Source: Silicimonas algicola (GTDB lineage: Bacteria; Pseudomonadota; Alphaproteobacteria; Rhodobacterales; Rhodobacteraceae). Taken from it: DNA of 64,000 nucleotides. The translations under genes were made by a program, and so were the position numbers. Below the pieces are notes generated by a model. That model had not been told where the DNA came from. It worked only from the letters and a program-made list of their open reading frames with translations, and made no database searches. This document shows positions 16,536-27,107 of the stretch, one piece after another (the stretch's first letter is position 1; every line of letters begins with the position of its first letter). The DNA is taken from assembly GCF_003148765.1 (NCBI RefSeq), contig NZ_QGGV01000001.1, forward strand, positions 800,001 to 864,000, read 5' to 3'.

Positions 16536-17704
16536 CAGCCGGCCTCGGGCGGATAGATGGCGACCCCCGTCATGGTCTGGTTGACGTGCATGCCCCCCAT
16601 CTGCTCGCCGTAGGTCGAGAAGCCGATGACGCCGTGGCGGGCGAGGATGTCCGACACCTCGCGCGTCAACTGCTTCTCCTGCGCCTCGAGCCGTCGGAGG
16701 ATGCAGTCGCAGGCGATGATCGCGTCCGGCGTGACGTCCTGCGACAGGGCCGCGAGTTCGCGTTCGAGGTGCGTGCCCATGTGTTCGGTGTCGGCCAGCG
16801 ACAGGACGAGGCCTTCCTCGATGGCAGAGAAGAACACCAGCTCCTCGCGGTCCTTGACCTGCTGGATGGCGCGAACGTGGTGCTTGCCGCCGAAGCGGAC
16901 CGCGACGGGGTGCGCGGCGAAGGTGAAGGTGTCGAGTTGTTCGGGGTCCTTGCCGAGGATGCGGGCGTATTCGCGCGCGGCGGGTTCGGCATTGATTTCA
17001 CGCACCACGCGGCGCTTGGGGTCGGCGCCGGTGACGACCATGCGGTGCTCGGTCGGGATCAGGTGGTCGAGGCTGAAGACGCGGATCCGGCAGTCGGTGC
17101 GGAAGTAGGTGAGGACGGCGGCGTTCGAATAGACCTCGCCGCCTATGGCGACCGAGGTGGAGCGGAAGCGGGTGCCGTCGCCCGCCGAGCCGCCGAAGAG
17201 CGGCACGGGGCCGAGCGCGTCGGAACAGGCGGCGGCGACGCGGTCCTCTGCCAGCGACAGGCCGTCGACGAGCAGGAAGGCGAATTCGTTGTTCCAGCCC
17301 GGCCGCTCGACCGTCAGGCGGGCGCGGCGGCGGATCATGCCGGACACGAGGTCGACCTTGTCGATCTCGTCGACGGGATGCAGGAGCACGCTTTCGGCAG
17401 CGAAATGGTCCGAAGGAAAGCCGAGAAGGACGATGCGGTTCTCGGAATAGCCGGCCCGGCCGATCTCGCCCGCCGTCGTGCAGCCGATCACGGGCGTCTC
17501 GCCGAAGGTGCGGGCCGCCTCGGCCATGACGGCGGCGATATCGGCAGTGGGGCAGACGAAGAGGATCACGAGGGCGAGTGGCGTCTCGACCGACGCGGCG
17601 CGCGCGCGACGGAGGCCGGCCCGGTCGCCGACCTCGAATTCCTGGACGAAGAGGCCCCTGCGCGCCTGACCCGCGGCGTCGGCGGACCCTCTGCCGCTGT
17701 CCAT
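16535..17704 (-). CDS. FIST-domain sensor protein (NosP-like)
   Basis: A 389-residue soluble protein with FIST N (about 35-230; PVIGCTTAGEIGRAGYSENRIVLLGF and FGGSAGDGTRF) and FIST C (about 240-375; ACDCILRR and FSTYGEQMGG). In Pseudomonas and other bacteria FIST proteins called NosP bind haem and nitric oxide and regulate a co-transcribed NahK-type hybrid kinase, the same pairing seen here. Haem binding cannot be confirmed from the sequence. A strong GGGGAGGA site precedes the ATG. Confidence 0.85.
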   Translation of the reverse strand: MDSGRGSADAAGQARRGLFVQEFEVGDRAGLRRARAASVETPLALVILFVCPTADIAAVMAEAARTFGETPVIGCTTAGEIGRAGYSENRIVLLGFPSDHFAAESVLLHPVDEIDKVDLVSGMIRRRARLTVERPGWNNEFAFLLVDGLSLAEDRVAAACSDALGPVPLFGGSAGDGTRFRSTSVAIGGEVYSNAAVLTYFRTDCRIRVFSLDHLIPTEHRMVVTGADPKRRVVREINAEPAAREYARILGKDPEQLDTFTFAAHPVAVRFGGKHHVRAIQQVKDREELVFFSAIEEGLVLSLADTEHMGTHLERELAALSQDVTPDAIIACDCILRRLEAQEKQLTREVSDILARHGVIGFSTYGEQMGGMHVNQTMTGVAIYPPEAG

Positions 17705-17744
17705 TCCGTCCTCCCCGTATGAATTCGGCTAGTGTGCTGGTGCG

Positions 17745-18452
17745 TCAGCGGTCGTGCAACATCTTCCCGAAGTTCGCCTCCTGCGCGATCAGGACCGCCT
17801 GCGTCCGGCTCTGGACGCCGAGCTTGCGCATGATGGCGGTGACATGCGCCTTTACGGTCGCCTCGGCGATGGCGAGGTCGAAGGCGATCTGCTTGTTCAG
17901 CTTGCCCTCGCAGATCAGCTCGAGGATTTTCATCTGCTGGCGCGTCAGCTGGCCCATGCGTTCGAGCGCGTCGAGGCGGCGCGTCTCGCCCGGGCTCTCG
18001 TCGGCATCTGCGGCCACGCCTTCGGGCAGGTGGACGCCGCCGGCGGCGATGGTGCGGAAGGCGGATTGGAAGACCTCGCGCGCGCTGTGCTTCGGCACGA
18101 AGCCCGAGGCGCCGGCGCGGATGGCGGCGCGCATCATGGCAGGATCCGAGATCGAGGACACGACGATGACGGGCACATCGCCCGCGGCCTTCTTCAGGCG
18201 CAACAGCCCGTCGAGGCCGCTTACGTCGGGAAGGTTCAGGTCGAGAAGGATGATGTCGGGCGGCGCCGACGTGTCGAGCATGTCGATGGCGGTGCCAAGG
18301 TCGGGCGCGTCGCGCACCGTGTCGACGCCGACAACCATGCGGAGCGTCATCGAGAGCGCGTCGCAGAACAGCGGGTGATCGTCGATGATGAGCGTGTTCC
18401 GCAAGACGCGCAGGCCTTCCGTGGCGACAGGATACCGGGGTGAGGTTAGCAC
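17745..18452 (-). CDS. LuxR/NarL-type response regulator
   Basis: A 235-residue regulator. The N-terminal receiver has LIIDDHP and phospho-acceptor Asp71 in ILLDLNLPDVSG; the C-terminal LuxR helix-turn-helix is LTRQQMKILELICEGKLNKQIAFDLAIAEATVKAHV. The GTG start at 18452 is supported by AAGGA seven bases upstream, although about 17 residues then precede the usual receiver start. It lies 40 bp upstream of the FIST gene on the same strand and is divergent from the cox operon, which is an obvious candidate target. Confidence 0.88.
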   Translation of the reverse strand: MLTSPRYPVATEGLRVLRNTLIIDDHPLFCDALSMTLRMVVGVDTVRDAPDLGTAIDMLDTSAPPDIILLDLNLPDVSGLDGLLRLKKAAGDVPVIVVSSISDPAMMRAAIRAGASGFVPKHSAREVFQSAFRTIAAGGVHLPEGVAADADESPGETRRLDALERMGQLTRQQMKILELICEGKLNKQIAFDLAIAEATVKAHVTAIMRKLGVQSRTQAVLIAQEANFGKMLHDR

Positions 18453-18636
18453 AATGGGATCCTTGTCCAACACGTCTCTTGGTCGGCACCGGGCAAACGA
18501 AGATTTGGCAGCCGCGTCGTTCGTCGACGATAGCCTGACCCTTCTGCCCCCCGAGCGGTGACGCAATGCCCCCAAAGGTCGCATATCGCGGACCGCGCAT
18601 GATCCGTAGTCTGGCCGCGAGAAGGACGATATCGCC

Positions 18637-19200
18637 ATGAAGCTTTCTGAAGAACGGCAGATCGCCGCCCCGCCGGAGAAGGTGTGGGAGGCTCTTCTGG
18701 ATCCCGACATCCTGAGGCAGTGCGTTCCCGGCTGCGAGTCGATGACCGGCAACCCCTCGGAGGGGTTCGAGGCCGTCGTCACGCAGAAGGTCGGCCCCGT
18801 GAAGGCGACCTTCAAGGGTCAGGTCAAGCTTCAGGACATCGTCGAGGGACAGAGCCTGAAGCTGGTCGGCGAAGGCAAGGGTGGCGCTGCGGGCTTCGCC
18901 AAGGGCGGCGCCACGGTGCGGCTCGAGCCGCAGGACGGCGGTACCCGGCTGATCTACGACGCCGAGGCCAGCGTGGGCGGAAAGCTCGCGCAGCTCGGCA
19001 GCCGGATCATCGACAGCTTCACGAAGCGGCTGGCGGACCAGTTCTTCCAGCGCTTCCAGGAGACCGTCGAGGCCGGGCAGGTGGCGTCCGCCGCCCCTGT
19101 CGAGGCCTCGTCCACGGCAACTGCCGCGACGGCGAACGCGACGCCCGCCGAGCAGGAAACCGCCAAGAAAAAGGGATTGCTCGGCCGTATCTTCGGCTAG
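18637..19200 (+). CDS. coxG: CoxG-like SRPBCC protein
   Basis: A 187-residue protein with an SRPBCC/CoxG domain (about 1-145: IAAPPEKVWEALLDPDILRQCVPGCESM at the start, KAKGGAAGFAKGG-like middle). An Ala/Thr-rich linker follows, then a basic C-terminal tail KKKGLLGRIFG likely to touch the membrane. CoxG proteins help assemble or membrane-anchor carbon monoxide dehydrogenase-type enzymes. It begins the coxGSLM operon behind a GAGAAGGA ribosome site. Confidence 0.88.
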   Translation: MKLSEERQIAAPPEKVWEALLDPDILRQCVPGCESMTGNPSEGFEAVVTQKVGPVKATFKGQVKLQDIVEGQSLKLVGEGKGGAAGFAKGGATVRLEPQDGGTRLIYDAEASVGGKLAQLGSRIIDSFTKRLADQFFQRFQETVEAGQVASAAPVEASSTATAATANATPAEQETAKKKGLLGRIFG

Positions 19201-19227
19201 GATCGAGACTCTGAGGGAGGAGAAGAC

Positions 19228-19707
<480 letters not shown>

Positions 19708-19732
19708 GGCCCAGAGGGAGGAGACAGGCGAC

Positions 19733-22108
19733 ATGCCCAAGGATTCAGTGATCGGCACATCGACCAAGCGCCGCGAGGACAAGCGCTTCATCACCGGCCG
19801 CGGTCAATACACCGACGACATCGTGCTGAAGGACCAGACCTATGCCGCCTTTGCGCGCTCCGACGTGGCGCACGGCAAGATCGTGTCCATCGACACCTCA
19901 GCCGCCGAGGCGATGCCCGGCGTGCTGGCGGTCTTCACCGGCGAGGACTTCGCCGAGGTCGGCGGCAATCCCGCAGGCTGGCTGATCCACAGCCGCGACG
20001 GCACGCCCATGACCGAGCCCAAGCGGCCCGTTCTGGCGCACGGCAAGGTCCGTCACGTCGGCGACGCCTACGCAGCCGTCATCGCCGAGACCGCCGAGCA
20101 GGCTCGCGACGCCGCCGAGGCGATAGACGCGACCATCGAAGAGCTTCCGGCCATCGTCGACCTTCGGCAGGCGGCGTCCGACACGTCGAACCGCGTCCAT
20201 GACGAGGTCGCGTCGAACGTCTGCTTCGACTGGGGTTGGATCGAGGATAACCGCGCCGCCGTGGACGAGGCCATCAAAGGCGCTCCGCACGTCACGACGC
20301 TGGAGTTGCGCAACAACCGCCTGTCTCCGAACCCGATCGAGCCGCGCTGCTCGATCGGCGACTTCAATCCGGGGACCGAGGATTACACGCTCTACACCAC
20401 CAGCCAGAACCCGCACCTGACGCGGCTTCTGGTCTGCGCCTTCGTCATGGGCATCCCCGAGAACAAGCTGCGCGTGGTCGCTCCCGACGTGGGCGGCGGC
20501 TTCGGCTCGAAGATCTATCACTACGGCGAGGAGGCTCTCGTCCTTGCCGCCGCAAAGCGGATCGGGCGGCCCGTCAAGTGGACCTGCTCGCGCAGCGAGG
20601 CCTTCCTCACCGACGCGCATGGCCGCGACCACGTCACGAAGATCGAGCTGGCGACCGATTTCGACGGCAACTTCATCGCCGTGCGGACCGAAACCTTCGC
20701 GAACCTCGGCGCCTATCTGTCGAACTTCGCCACCGCGACGCCGACCTTCCTGCACGGCACGCTGATGGCGGGCAACTACACCGTCCCGAACGTCTACGTG
20801 AACGTGAAGGGCGTCTTCACCAACACCGTGCCCGTCGACGCCTACCGGGGCGCGGGCCGGCCCGAGGCGACCTTCAGCCTCGAGCGCGTCATCGACAAGT
20901 GCGCCCGCGAGTTGGGCATCGACCCCATCGAGATCAGGCGCAAGAACTACATCAAGCCGCACCAGTTTCCCTACACCACGCCGGTGGCGCTGGAATACGA
21001 CACCGGGGACTATGACGCCGTCATGGACCGGCTGGAGGCGATCGCCGACCTCTCTGGCTTCGAACGGCGGCTGAACGACAGCGCCTCGCGCGGCAAGCTG
21101 CGCGGCCTCGGGATCTCGTCCTACATCGAGGCTTGCGGCATCGCGCCGTCGAACCTCGTGGGCGCGCTCGGGGGCCGTGTCGGCCTTTATGACGCGGCGA
21201 CGGTGCGGGTGAACGCCACCGGCACGATCAGCGTCATGGTCGGCGCTCACAGCCACGGCCAGAGTCACGAGACGACCTTCCCGCAGATCGTGGCGGACCG
21301 GCTTGGCATCGACGAGAGCAAGATCGAGATCGTCCACGGCGACACGGCGAAGATTCCCTTCGGAATGGGCACCTATGGCTCTCGCAGCCTTGCGGTCTGC
21401 GGCTCGGCCGTGGTCCGGGCGACCGAAAAGATCATCGCCAAGGCCAAGCTGATCGCAGGTCACATGATGGAGGCGGGCGACGCCGAGGTCGATTTCGAGG
21501 ACGGCGTCTTCTCGGTCAGGGGCACGAACAAGAACGTGCCCTTCGGCGACGTTGCGCTGAAGGCCTATATCCCGCACGACTTCCCGCTCGACAGGATCGA
21601 GCCGGGGCTCGAGGAGACAGCCTTCTACGATCCGGCCAACTTCACCTATCCGTCAGGCTGCTATGCCTGCGAGGTCGAAGTCGATCCGGGCACCGGCAAG
21701 GTCGAGGTCATGTCCTTCGCCGCGGCCGACGACTTCGGCAACGTCATCAACCCGATGGTCGTCGAAGGCCAGGTCCACGGCGGCATCGCCCAAGGCATCG
21801 GTCAGGCGCTGATGGAGAACGCGGTCTACGACGAGAACGGCCAGCTTCTGTCGGCGAGCTACATGGATTACACCATGCCGCGCGCCTACGACGTGCCGAT
21901 GTTCAAGGTCGACCATTCGGCCAACACACCCTGCACGCACAACCCGCTTGGCGTGAAGGGCTGCGGCGAGGCGGGCGCCATCGGCTCGCCGCCGGCGCTG
22001 GTCAACGCGGTCATCGACGCGCTTCAGCGCGCCGGCCGGTCGAGCGTCACCCACATCGACATGCCCCTGACGCCCTCGCGCGTCTGGGACGCGATCCACA
22101 ACAGCTGA
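19733..22108 (+). CDS. coxL: Molybdenum hydroxylase large subunit, form II CoxL
   Basis: A 791-residue molybdopterin-cytosine-dinucleotide subunit. The active-site loop reads AYRGAGR at residues 370-376, the form II signature; form I CO dehydrogenase has AYxCSFR with a catalytic Cys. GGGFGSKIY and the catalytic Glu746 in GVKGCGEAG are present. Form II enzymes are often annotated as CO dehydrogenase, but CO oxidation is doubtful and many act on other small substrates. Part of the coxGSLM operon. Confidence 0.92.
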   Translation: MPKDSVIGTSTKRREDKRFITGRGQYTDDIVLKDQTYAAFARSDVAHGKIVSIDTSAAEAMPGVLAVFTGEDFAEVGGNPAGWLIHSRDGTPMTEPKRPVLAHGKVRHVGDAYAAVIAETAEQARDAAEAIDATIEELPAIVDLRQAASDTSNRVHDEVASNVCFDWGWIEDNRAAVDEAIKGAPHVTTLELRNNRLSPNPIEPRCSIGDFNPGTEDYTLYTTSQNPHLTRLLVCAFVMGIPENKLRVVAPDVGGGFGSKIYHYGEEALVLAAAKRIGRPVKWTCSRSEAFLTDAHGRDHVTKIELATDFDGNFIAVRTETFANLGAYLSNFATATPTFLHGTLMAGNYTVPNVYVNVKGVFTNTVPVDAYRGAGRPEATFSLERVIDKCARELGIDPIEIRRKNYIKPHQFPYTTPVALEYDTGDYDAVMDRLEAIADLSGFERRLNDSASRGKLRGLGISSYIEACGIAPSNLVGALGGRVGLYDAATVRVNATGTISVMVGAHSHGQSHETTFPQIVADRLGIDESKIEIVHGDTAKIPFGMGTYGSRSLAVCGSAVVRATEKIIAKAKLIAGHMMEAGDAEVDFEDGVFSVRGTNKNVPFGDVALKAYIPHDFPLDRIEPGLEETAFYDPANFTYPSGCYACEVEVDPGTGKVEVMSFAAADDFGNVINPMVVEGQVHGGIAQGIGQALMENAVYDENGQLLSASYMDYTMPRAYDVPMFKVDHSANTPCTHNPLGVKGCGEAGAIGSPPALVNAVIDALQRAGRSSVTHIDMPLTPSRVWDAIHNS

Positions 22109-22130
22109 CAAGGGCAGAAGGAGAGACATC

Positions 22131-22919
22131 ATGTACAACTTCGAATTCCAGAAGCCCGGTTCCATCGAGGATGCGGTCGCGGCCCTCCGCCACGAGGACG
22201 CGATGCCTCTCGGCGGCGGACAGACGCTTCTGCCCACGATGAAGGCGCGGCTTGCCTCGCCGACACGGCTCGTGAGCCTGGGCGGAATCCCCGGCATGAA
22301 GGGTGTTTCGTCTTCGGGCGACACGCTGATCGTCAAGGGGGGCACGACCCACGCCATCGTGGCGCGGGAGGCCGGGGGGGTCTTCCCCGGACTGGCGCAA
22401 CTTGCGTCGCACATCGGCGATGCCGCGGTCCGCAGCCGCGGCACCATCGGCGGCTCGCTGGCCAACAACGATCCCGCGGCCTGCTATCCCGCCGCGGCCT
22501 TGGGCACGGGTGCCACGATCAAGACGGACCGGCGCGAGATCGCCGCCGACGAGTTCTTCCAGGGCATGTTCTCGACCGCTCTGGACGAGGGCGAGATCAT
22601 CACCGAGGTGCGTTTCCCGATCCCGCAGGCCGCGAACTATCAGAAGTTCCTGCAGCCTGCCTCGCGCTTTGCCATGGTCGGCGTCTTCGTCGCCCGTTTC
22701 GCCGACGGCGTACGGGTCGCGGTCACGGGTGCCGGCAACGACGGCGTGTTCCGCTGGAGCGAGGCCGAAAGCGCGCTGTCGTCGAACTTCTCGGCGGATG
22801 CGCTGGCGGGCCTGTCGGTGTCAGCCGACGACATGATCGCCGATATCCACGGCTCGGGCGCCTATCGCGCGCACCTCGTCAAGGAGTTGACGGGCCGCGC
22901 GGTTCTGGCCGCGAGCTGA
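22131..22919 (+). CDS. coxM: Molybdenum hydroxylase FAD-binding subunit (CoxM-like)
   Basis: A 262-residue flavin subunit. FAD contacts are seen in LGGGQTLLPTMKARLASP near residues 25-42 and in HIGDAAVRSRGTIGGSLANNDPAACYPAA near residues 92-120, followed by the CO_deh_flav_C domain. It completes the S-L-M trio and passes electrons to a quinone or other acceptor. It starts 22 bp after coxL with a GAAGGAGAG site and is followed by a hairpin terminator. Confidence 0.92.
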   Translation: MYNFEFQKPGSIEDAVAALRHEDAMPLGGGQTLLPTMKARLASPTRLVSLGGIPGMKGVSSSGDTLIVKGGTTHAIVAREAGGVFPGLAQLASHIGDAAVRSRGTIGGSLANNDPAACYPAAALGTGATIKTDRREIAADEFFQGMFSTALDEGEIITEVRFPIPQAANYQKFLQPASRFAMVGVFVARFADGVRVAVTGAGNDGVFRWSEAESALSSNFSADALAGLSVSADDMIADIHGSGAYRAHLVKELTGRAVLAAS

Positions 22920-22941
22920 CAGCGACGGGACTTGTGGAGAG

Positions 22942-22975
22942 GGGCCGCGTTCGGCAGGCGCGGCCCTTCTTCGTT
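22942..22975 (+). terminator. Rho-independent terminator of the cox operon
   Basis: An 8-bp stem GGGCCGCG/CGCGGCCC (22942-22949 with 22959-22966) with a 9-nt loop, followed by TTCTTCGTT, lies 22 bp after the coxM stop. Confidence 0.7.
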
Positions 22976-23010
22976 CAGGCGGCGGGAGATCAGCTCATTG
23001 CAGCCGCCGG

Positions 23011-23205
23011 TCAGCGCTGCGTCATGGGGCAGGTTCGAAACCCGAAGAGCGAATAAATCGGGCACCACCCTATCAGCCCGGTCAGAAGCGGCACGACGCC
23101 GATCCAGCCCCAGGGGGTTTGCGGCCCGATGAAGACGAGGGAGATCAGGCCGATACCGACGATGATCCTGAGAATGCGGTCGAGCGAGCCTTCGTTGCGT
23201 GTCAT
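23011..23205 (-). CDS. Small DUF2892 inner-membrane protein
   Basis: A 64-residue protein with two hydrophobic helices: RIIVGIGLISLVFI, then GVVPLLTGLIGWCPIYSLFG. The pattern MTRNEGSLDRILRIIVGIGLI and GWCPIYSLFGFRTCP matches the DUF2892/YgaP-type membrane module. Function is unknown; relatives are sometimes fused to rhodanese domains in sulphur handling. It sits alone between the two molybdenum hydroxylase clusters, and the upstream GGAGG-rich site fits the ATG. Confidence 0.85.
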   Translation of the reverse strand: MTRNEGSLDRILRIIVGIGLISLVFIGPQTPWGWIGVVPLLTGLIGWCPIYSLFGFRTCPMTQR

Positions 23206-23287
23206 TTTCCAGCCTCCTGTGCATGACGACGAGAAGGCTAGGATCGCACGGGACGCGTGTCGGTGACTTTGTCACAGGTCAACTGGC

Positions 23288-25510
23288 TCAGGGCCGGTCG
23301 GGCAGCCCCGCGATGATCTTGTCGGGCGTCATGGGGAAGTCCCTTACGCGGACACCGCAGGCGTTGAAGACCGCGTTTCCGATCGAGGCGGCCGCCCCCG
23401 AAATCCCAAGCTCGCCGATGCCCTTCGCCTGAATGGGATTGGCTTGGTCGTCTCGGGTGTCCTCGAGGAGAATGGCATCGAGCTGCGGGACGTCGAGGTG
23501 GACCGGGACATGGTACTCGGCAAGGTTGTGATTGACGATCCGCCCATCCCGGGGGTCGTGCATGAGTTCTTCGGTCAGCGCGGATCCGATGCCCCAGATC
23601 ATGGCGCCGTGGCACTGGCTTTCAGCAGTGAGCCGGTTCAGGACGCGACCGATCGAGAAGATGCCAAGCATTCGGCGGACACGAACCTCGCCCGTGTCGG
23701 CGTGAACGCCCACCTCGGCGAAGTGCGCGCCGTATCCGGCGATGGCGAAGTCGTCGGCGGTGTCACCCGGCTTGACGTGACCCTCGGACGTCTGGGGCAG
23801 CCCCGCGAAATCGGCGAGCGACATCTGGACGTTGCCGCCCGTGGCGACTCCGTCGCGAAGGGTCAAATCGGCTGGAGACACGTCGAGTTTGTCTGCGATC
23901 CACTCCCTCAGACCCTTGCAGGCCAGGAAGACCGCCGATCCACAGGACTGCGCGCCGAAGCTCCCGCCAGAGCCGCTGGACTTGGGCAGGTCTGAATCGC
24001 CGATGCGAACCCGGACCTTTTTGGCGGGAAGGCCCAGCATCTCGCCGGCGATCTGGGTGAGAATGGCATAGGAGCCTGTACCGATGTCGGTCATGTCGGT
24101 CTCGACAAGCGCCGTGCCGTCGGACTGGAGAGTCACGCGGGCGACGGATTCCTCCATTTGGTTGGTCCGCACGGCTGATGCGACACCCATGCCGATCCAC
24201 CAGTCGCCGTCGAGCCGCTGCGCCGCCGGGCGGCGTCCGTCCCATCCGAAGCGCGCTGCGCCCTCGCGCAGGCAGCGCTCGAGCCCCCGCTCGGAATAGG
24301 GCAGGCCATCCGCCGGGGTTGTCTCACGCATGTTCATCACGCGGAGTTCGATGGGGTCGATGCCCGTCGCCTCGGCAAGTTCGTCCATCGCGCATTCGAG
24401 GGCGATCATGCCGACGGCCTCGCCGGGAGCTCTCACCGAGCCCGTGCCGGGGCGATGGATGCGGGCGACTTCGTGCGTGAAGCGGCGGTTCTCGCCGCCG
24501 TAGAGGAAGTGGGTGCCTTGGGCGACGGGTTCGGAGAACGCCTCGCCCGGCAGGTTCGAGACCCTGTCTTCATGCGCGAGGGCGGTCATCCTGCCGGACG
24601 CATCGCAGCCGAGCCTGATGCGCTGCGTGGTCTCGGACCGGCGAAGGGTCATCTGGAACACCTGATCGCGGCCCATGACGACGCGGACGGGCCGCTTCAG
24701 TTCGCGCGCCGCGTGAGCTGCCGCGACCGCCTCCGGCGCGATGCCGAGCTTGCTGCCGAACCCTCCGCCGACATAGGGGGCGAGGATGCGGACGTTGTCT
24801 TCGGACATATCGAGCGCGTCGGCCAGTTCGGCCAGGTTGTGCTTCAGCATCTGGTAGGAGCCGTGAAGGGTCAGGCGTCCATCCTTCCACTCGGCGACCG
24901 AGGCATGAGGTTCCATCGCCGCCGAGGTATGAGGGGCCGTGGCATAGGTGACGTCTATCGCTGTCGCCGCGTCGCGGAGGGCACCTTCGAGGTCGCCCGT
25001 GTCGCTCTGGCTTTTCTTCGGTTTGTCGACCGTCGAGGCGGTCGCGGGCTCGACTTCGGCGTCCTCTTCTTCATACGTCACCGTCATCGACTGTGCCGCC
25101 GCGCGCGCCTGCTCGAATGTCGAGGCGACGACCAGGGCAATCGGCTGGCCGAAGTAATGGACCTCGGGCAGAACCTGCGCGGGCGCCTCGCCTGCCTGAC
25201 CTTGAGCGGGGTTGCGGACAAGGGGATCGCCGTTGAAGACGGCCAGCACGCCCTTCATCGCCTTGGCGCCATCGCTGTCGATGTGGCTGACCTTGCCTTT
25301 CGTGATCGTGGCGCGGACGAGGACCCCGGTTGCGAGGTTGTCGGGCAGATGCTCGGCGGCATAGGCGGCCCGTCCGGTGACCTTGAGTGCTCCCTCCGGG
25401 CGTGACAGGCGGGTGCCGAGGAGGCCCTGCGACATCGCGTCGAGAAGGCGAGGCTGTGCCTTGTCCATCGTAAGCTCGGTCGTCTGGTCGGGGGATTGGT
25501 CAAGGGACAT
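23288..25510 (-). CDS. Aldehyde/xanthine-type molybdenum hydroxylase, Mo-binding subunit (PaoC-like)
   Basis: A 740-residue molybdopterin subunit of the xanthine oxidase family. It shows GGGFGSKLGIAPEAVAA, GTGSVRAPGEAVGM, SGSGGSFGAQSCGSAVF and the catalytic Glu700 in KGIGELGISGAAA. The size and the three-gene order (FeS, FAD, Mo) match the E. coli PaoABC aldehyde oxidoreductase group. The ATG at 25510 overlaps the FAD-subunit stop (ATGA). The substrate is probably an aldehyde or N-heterocycle; not determinable here. Confidence 0.9.
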   Translation of the reverse strand: MSLDQSPDQTTELTMDKAQPRLLDAMSQGLLGTRLSRPEGALKVTGRAAYAAEHLPDNLATGVLVRATITKGKVSHIDSDGAKAMKGVLAVFNGDPLVRNPAQGQAGEAPAQVLPEVHYFGQPIALVVASTFEQARAAAQSMTVTYEEEDAEVEPATASTVDKPKKSQSDTGDLEGALRDAATAIDVTYATAPHTSAAMEPHASVAEWKDGRLTLHGSYQMLKHNLAELADALDMSEDNVRILAPYVGGGFGSKLGIAPEAVAAAHAARELKRPVRVVMGRDQVFQMTLRRSETTQRIRLGCDASGRMTALAHEDRVSNLPGEAFSEPVAQGTHFLYGGENRRFTHEVARIHRPGTGSVRAPGEAVGMIALECAMDELAEATGIDPIELRVMNMRETTPADGLPYSERGLERCLREGAARFGWDGRRPAAQRLDGDWWIGMGVASAVRTNQMEESVARVTLQSDGTALVETDMTDIGTGSYAILTQIAGEMLGLPAKKVRVRIGDSDLPKSSGSGGSFGAQSCGSAVFLACKGLREWIADKLDVSPADLTLRDGVATGGNVQMSLADFAGLPQTSEGHVKPGDTADDFAIAGYGAHFAEVGVHADTGEVRVRRMLGIFSIGRVLNRLTAESQCHGAMIWGIGSALTEELMHDPRDGRIVNHNLAEYHVPVHLDVPQLDAILLEDTRDDQANPIQAKGIGELGISGAAASIGNAVFNACGVRVRDFPMTPDKIIAGLPDRP

Positions 25511-26484
25511 CAGGCCTGGCTTTCGCTGAGTTCGCGCATCGCTCGGCGCAAGGTGCGGCGGGCAAGGAGGATCTTGAAGTCGTTGTCGCCATGCCCCTCG
25601 GCCTCGCTGAGAAGGGCGTCGGCGGCGGCTTCGGCGGCATCGAGGGGCGATTTGCCCTCCAGCACGGCGTCGACGGCATCCGTCCGCCAGGGTCGGGGCG
25701 CGAGGCCGCCAAAGGCGAGCCGACCGGAGACGACGCGCCCGCCGTCGAACCGAACGATGGCGGCGACGGACACGAGGGCGAAGGCGTAGGACGCGCGGTC
25801 GCGGACCTTCACGTACCCTTGCGTGCCTTCGGGCGGCGCGGGCAGGGTGACATGGGTGATGACGTCGCCTTCTTCGAGACAGGTCTCGATATGCGGCGTG
25901 TCGCCCGGCAGGCGATAGAAGTCGTCGAGCGGAACGGCACGCGTGCCGTTCAGGCCTTCGATCTCGACCTGAGCCCCCAGGGCCATCATCGCCACCGCCA
26001 TGTCGGATGGATGTGTGGCGATGCAGTGGGGCGACGTGCCCAGGATACCGCAGACGCGGTTGCGCCCTTCGAGAGCGGCGCAGCCGGTCCCGGGTTCGCG
26101 TTTGTTGCAGGCGGCAGCCGTGTCGTAGAAATAGGGGCACCGCGTCCGCTGGAGAAGATTTCCGCCCGTCGTCGCCTTGTTCCTGAGTTGCCCCGTCGCC
26201 CCCGAAAGAAGGGCGCGGGACAGGACGGGATAGCTTTTACGGACAATGGGGTGCACGGCGAGGTCCGAGTTCGTGACCAGCGTGCCGATGCGAAGGCCGC
26301 CATTGCTTTCTTCGATGCCATCGAGCCCTGTCCGCGTGATGTCGACGAGTGCCGACGGCGTCATCACCTGAAGCTTCATCAGGTCCAGAAGGTTCGTTCC
26401 GCCCGCGATGACGGTCGCCCCCTTGGCTGTGTGGCGGGAGGCTTCGGCGACGTCGCCTGCGCGCGCGTAGTCGAAGGGCTTCAT
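25510..26484 (-). CDS. Molybdenum hydroxylase FAD subunit with extra Fe-S cysteines (PaoB-like)
   Basis: A 324-residue flavin subunit with the FAD loop [16 protein letters not shown]. It contains a Cys-rich insertion absent from ordinary CoxM subunits ([20 protein letters not shown], then [11 protein letters not shown]), the hallmark of the [4Fe-4S]-binding PaoB/4-hydroxybenzoyl-CoA-reductase-like FAD subunits. The ATG at 26484 overlaps the upstream stop (ATGA). Middle gene of the three-gene operon. Confidence 0.9.
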   Translation of the reverse strand: MKPFDYARAGDVAEASRHTAKGATVIAGGTNLLDLMKLQVMTPSALVDITRTGLDGIEESNGGLRIGTLVTNSDLAVHPIVRKSYPVLSRALLSGATGQLRNKATTGGNLLQRTRCPYFYDTAAACNKREPGTGCAALEGRNRVCGILGTSPHCIATHPSDMAVAMMALGAQVEIEGLNGTRAVPLDDFYRLPGDTPHIETCLEEGDVITHVTLPAPPEGTQGYVKVRDRASYAFALVSVAAIVRFDGGRVVSGRLAFGGLAPRPWRTDAVDAVLEGKSPLDAAEAAADALLSEAEGHGDNDFKILLARRTLRRAMRELSESQA

Positions 26485-26999
26485 TCCGCCGCCATCCCGC
26501 GCGCGTCGCGCACTTCGGCAATCGCCTGACGGATGCGAGGGTAAGCCGAACACCGGCAGAGGTTGCCGCTCATGCGTTCGGCGATCTCTTCATCCGTAAG
26601 GTCCGGGTCTGTCTCGAGCGAGCGGGAGATATAGGAGGGCCAGCCGTCCTCGGCCTCTTGCAGCATCGCGGTTGCGCTCATGATCTGCCCCGGCGTGCAA
26701 TAGCCGCATTGGAAGCCATCGTTTCTAACGAAGGCATCCTGAAGCGGGTTGAGCGCGTCCGGGCTTCCCAGACTTTCAATCGTCGTGATCTCGTCACCGT
26801 CGTGCATGACCGCCAGCGTGAGGCAGGAATTCACCCGCCGCCCGTTCAGCAGGACGGTGCAGGCCCCGCATTGCCCGTGGTCGCAGCCCTTCTTCGTGCC
26901 GGTGAGGCCCAGATGATGCCGAAGCGCGTCGAGGACCGTGACCCTGGGGTCAAGATCCAGCCTGTGATCGGTGCCGTTGATGCTGAGCGTGACGTCCAT
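26481..26999 (-). CDS. Molybdenum hydroxylase [2Fe-2S] subunit (PaoA-like, no Tat signal)
   Basis: A 172-residue iron-sulphur subunit with cluster motifs [25 protein letters not shown] and [10 protein letters not shown]. coli PaoA has a Tat leader; none is seen here, so the enzyme should be cytoplasmic unless it is exported with a partner. The ATG at 26999 has a GGGGAAG site; a 15-residue upstream extension in frame is less likely. First gene of the operon. Confidence 0.9.
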   Translation of the reverse strand: MDVTLSINGTDHRLDLDPRVTVLDALRHHLGLTGTKKGCDHGQCGACTVLLNGRRVNSCLTLAVMHDGDEITTIESLGSPDALNPLQDAFVRNDGFQCGYCTPGQIMSATAMLQEAEDGWPSYISRSLETDPDLTDEEIAERMSGNLCRCSAYPRIRQAIAEVRDARGMAAE

Positions 27000-27107
27000 G
27001 CTCTTCCCCTCATTCCGCCCTGGCTCAATGTCCCGGGCAGGCAAAGGTTCCGACCGTGGTCGGAGGAGCGAGTAACTCCGTCGCCGCAGGGCGCCCCTGT
27101 CGCAGCG

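Noticed and set aside
19733-22108. True (form I) CO dehydrogenase
   Set aside because: The active-site loop is AYRGAGR, not AYxCSFR, and gene order is S-L-M.
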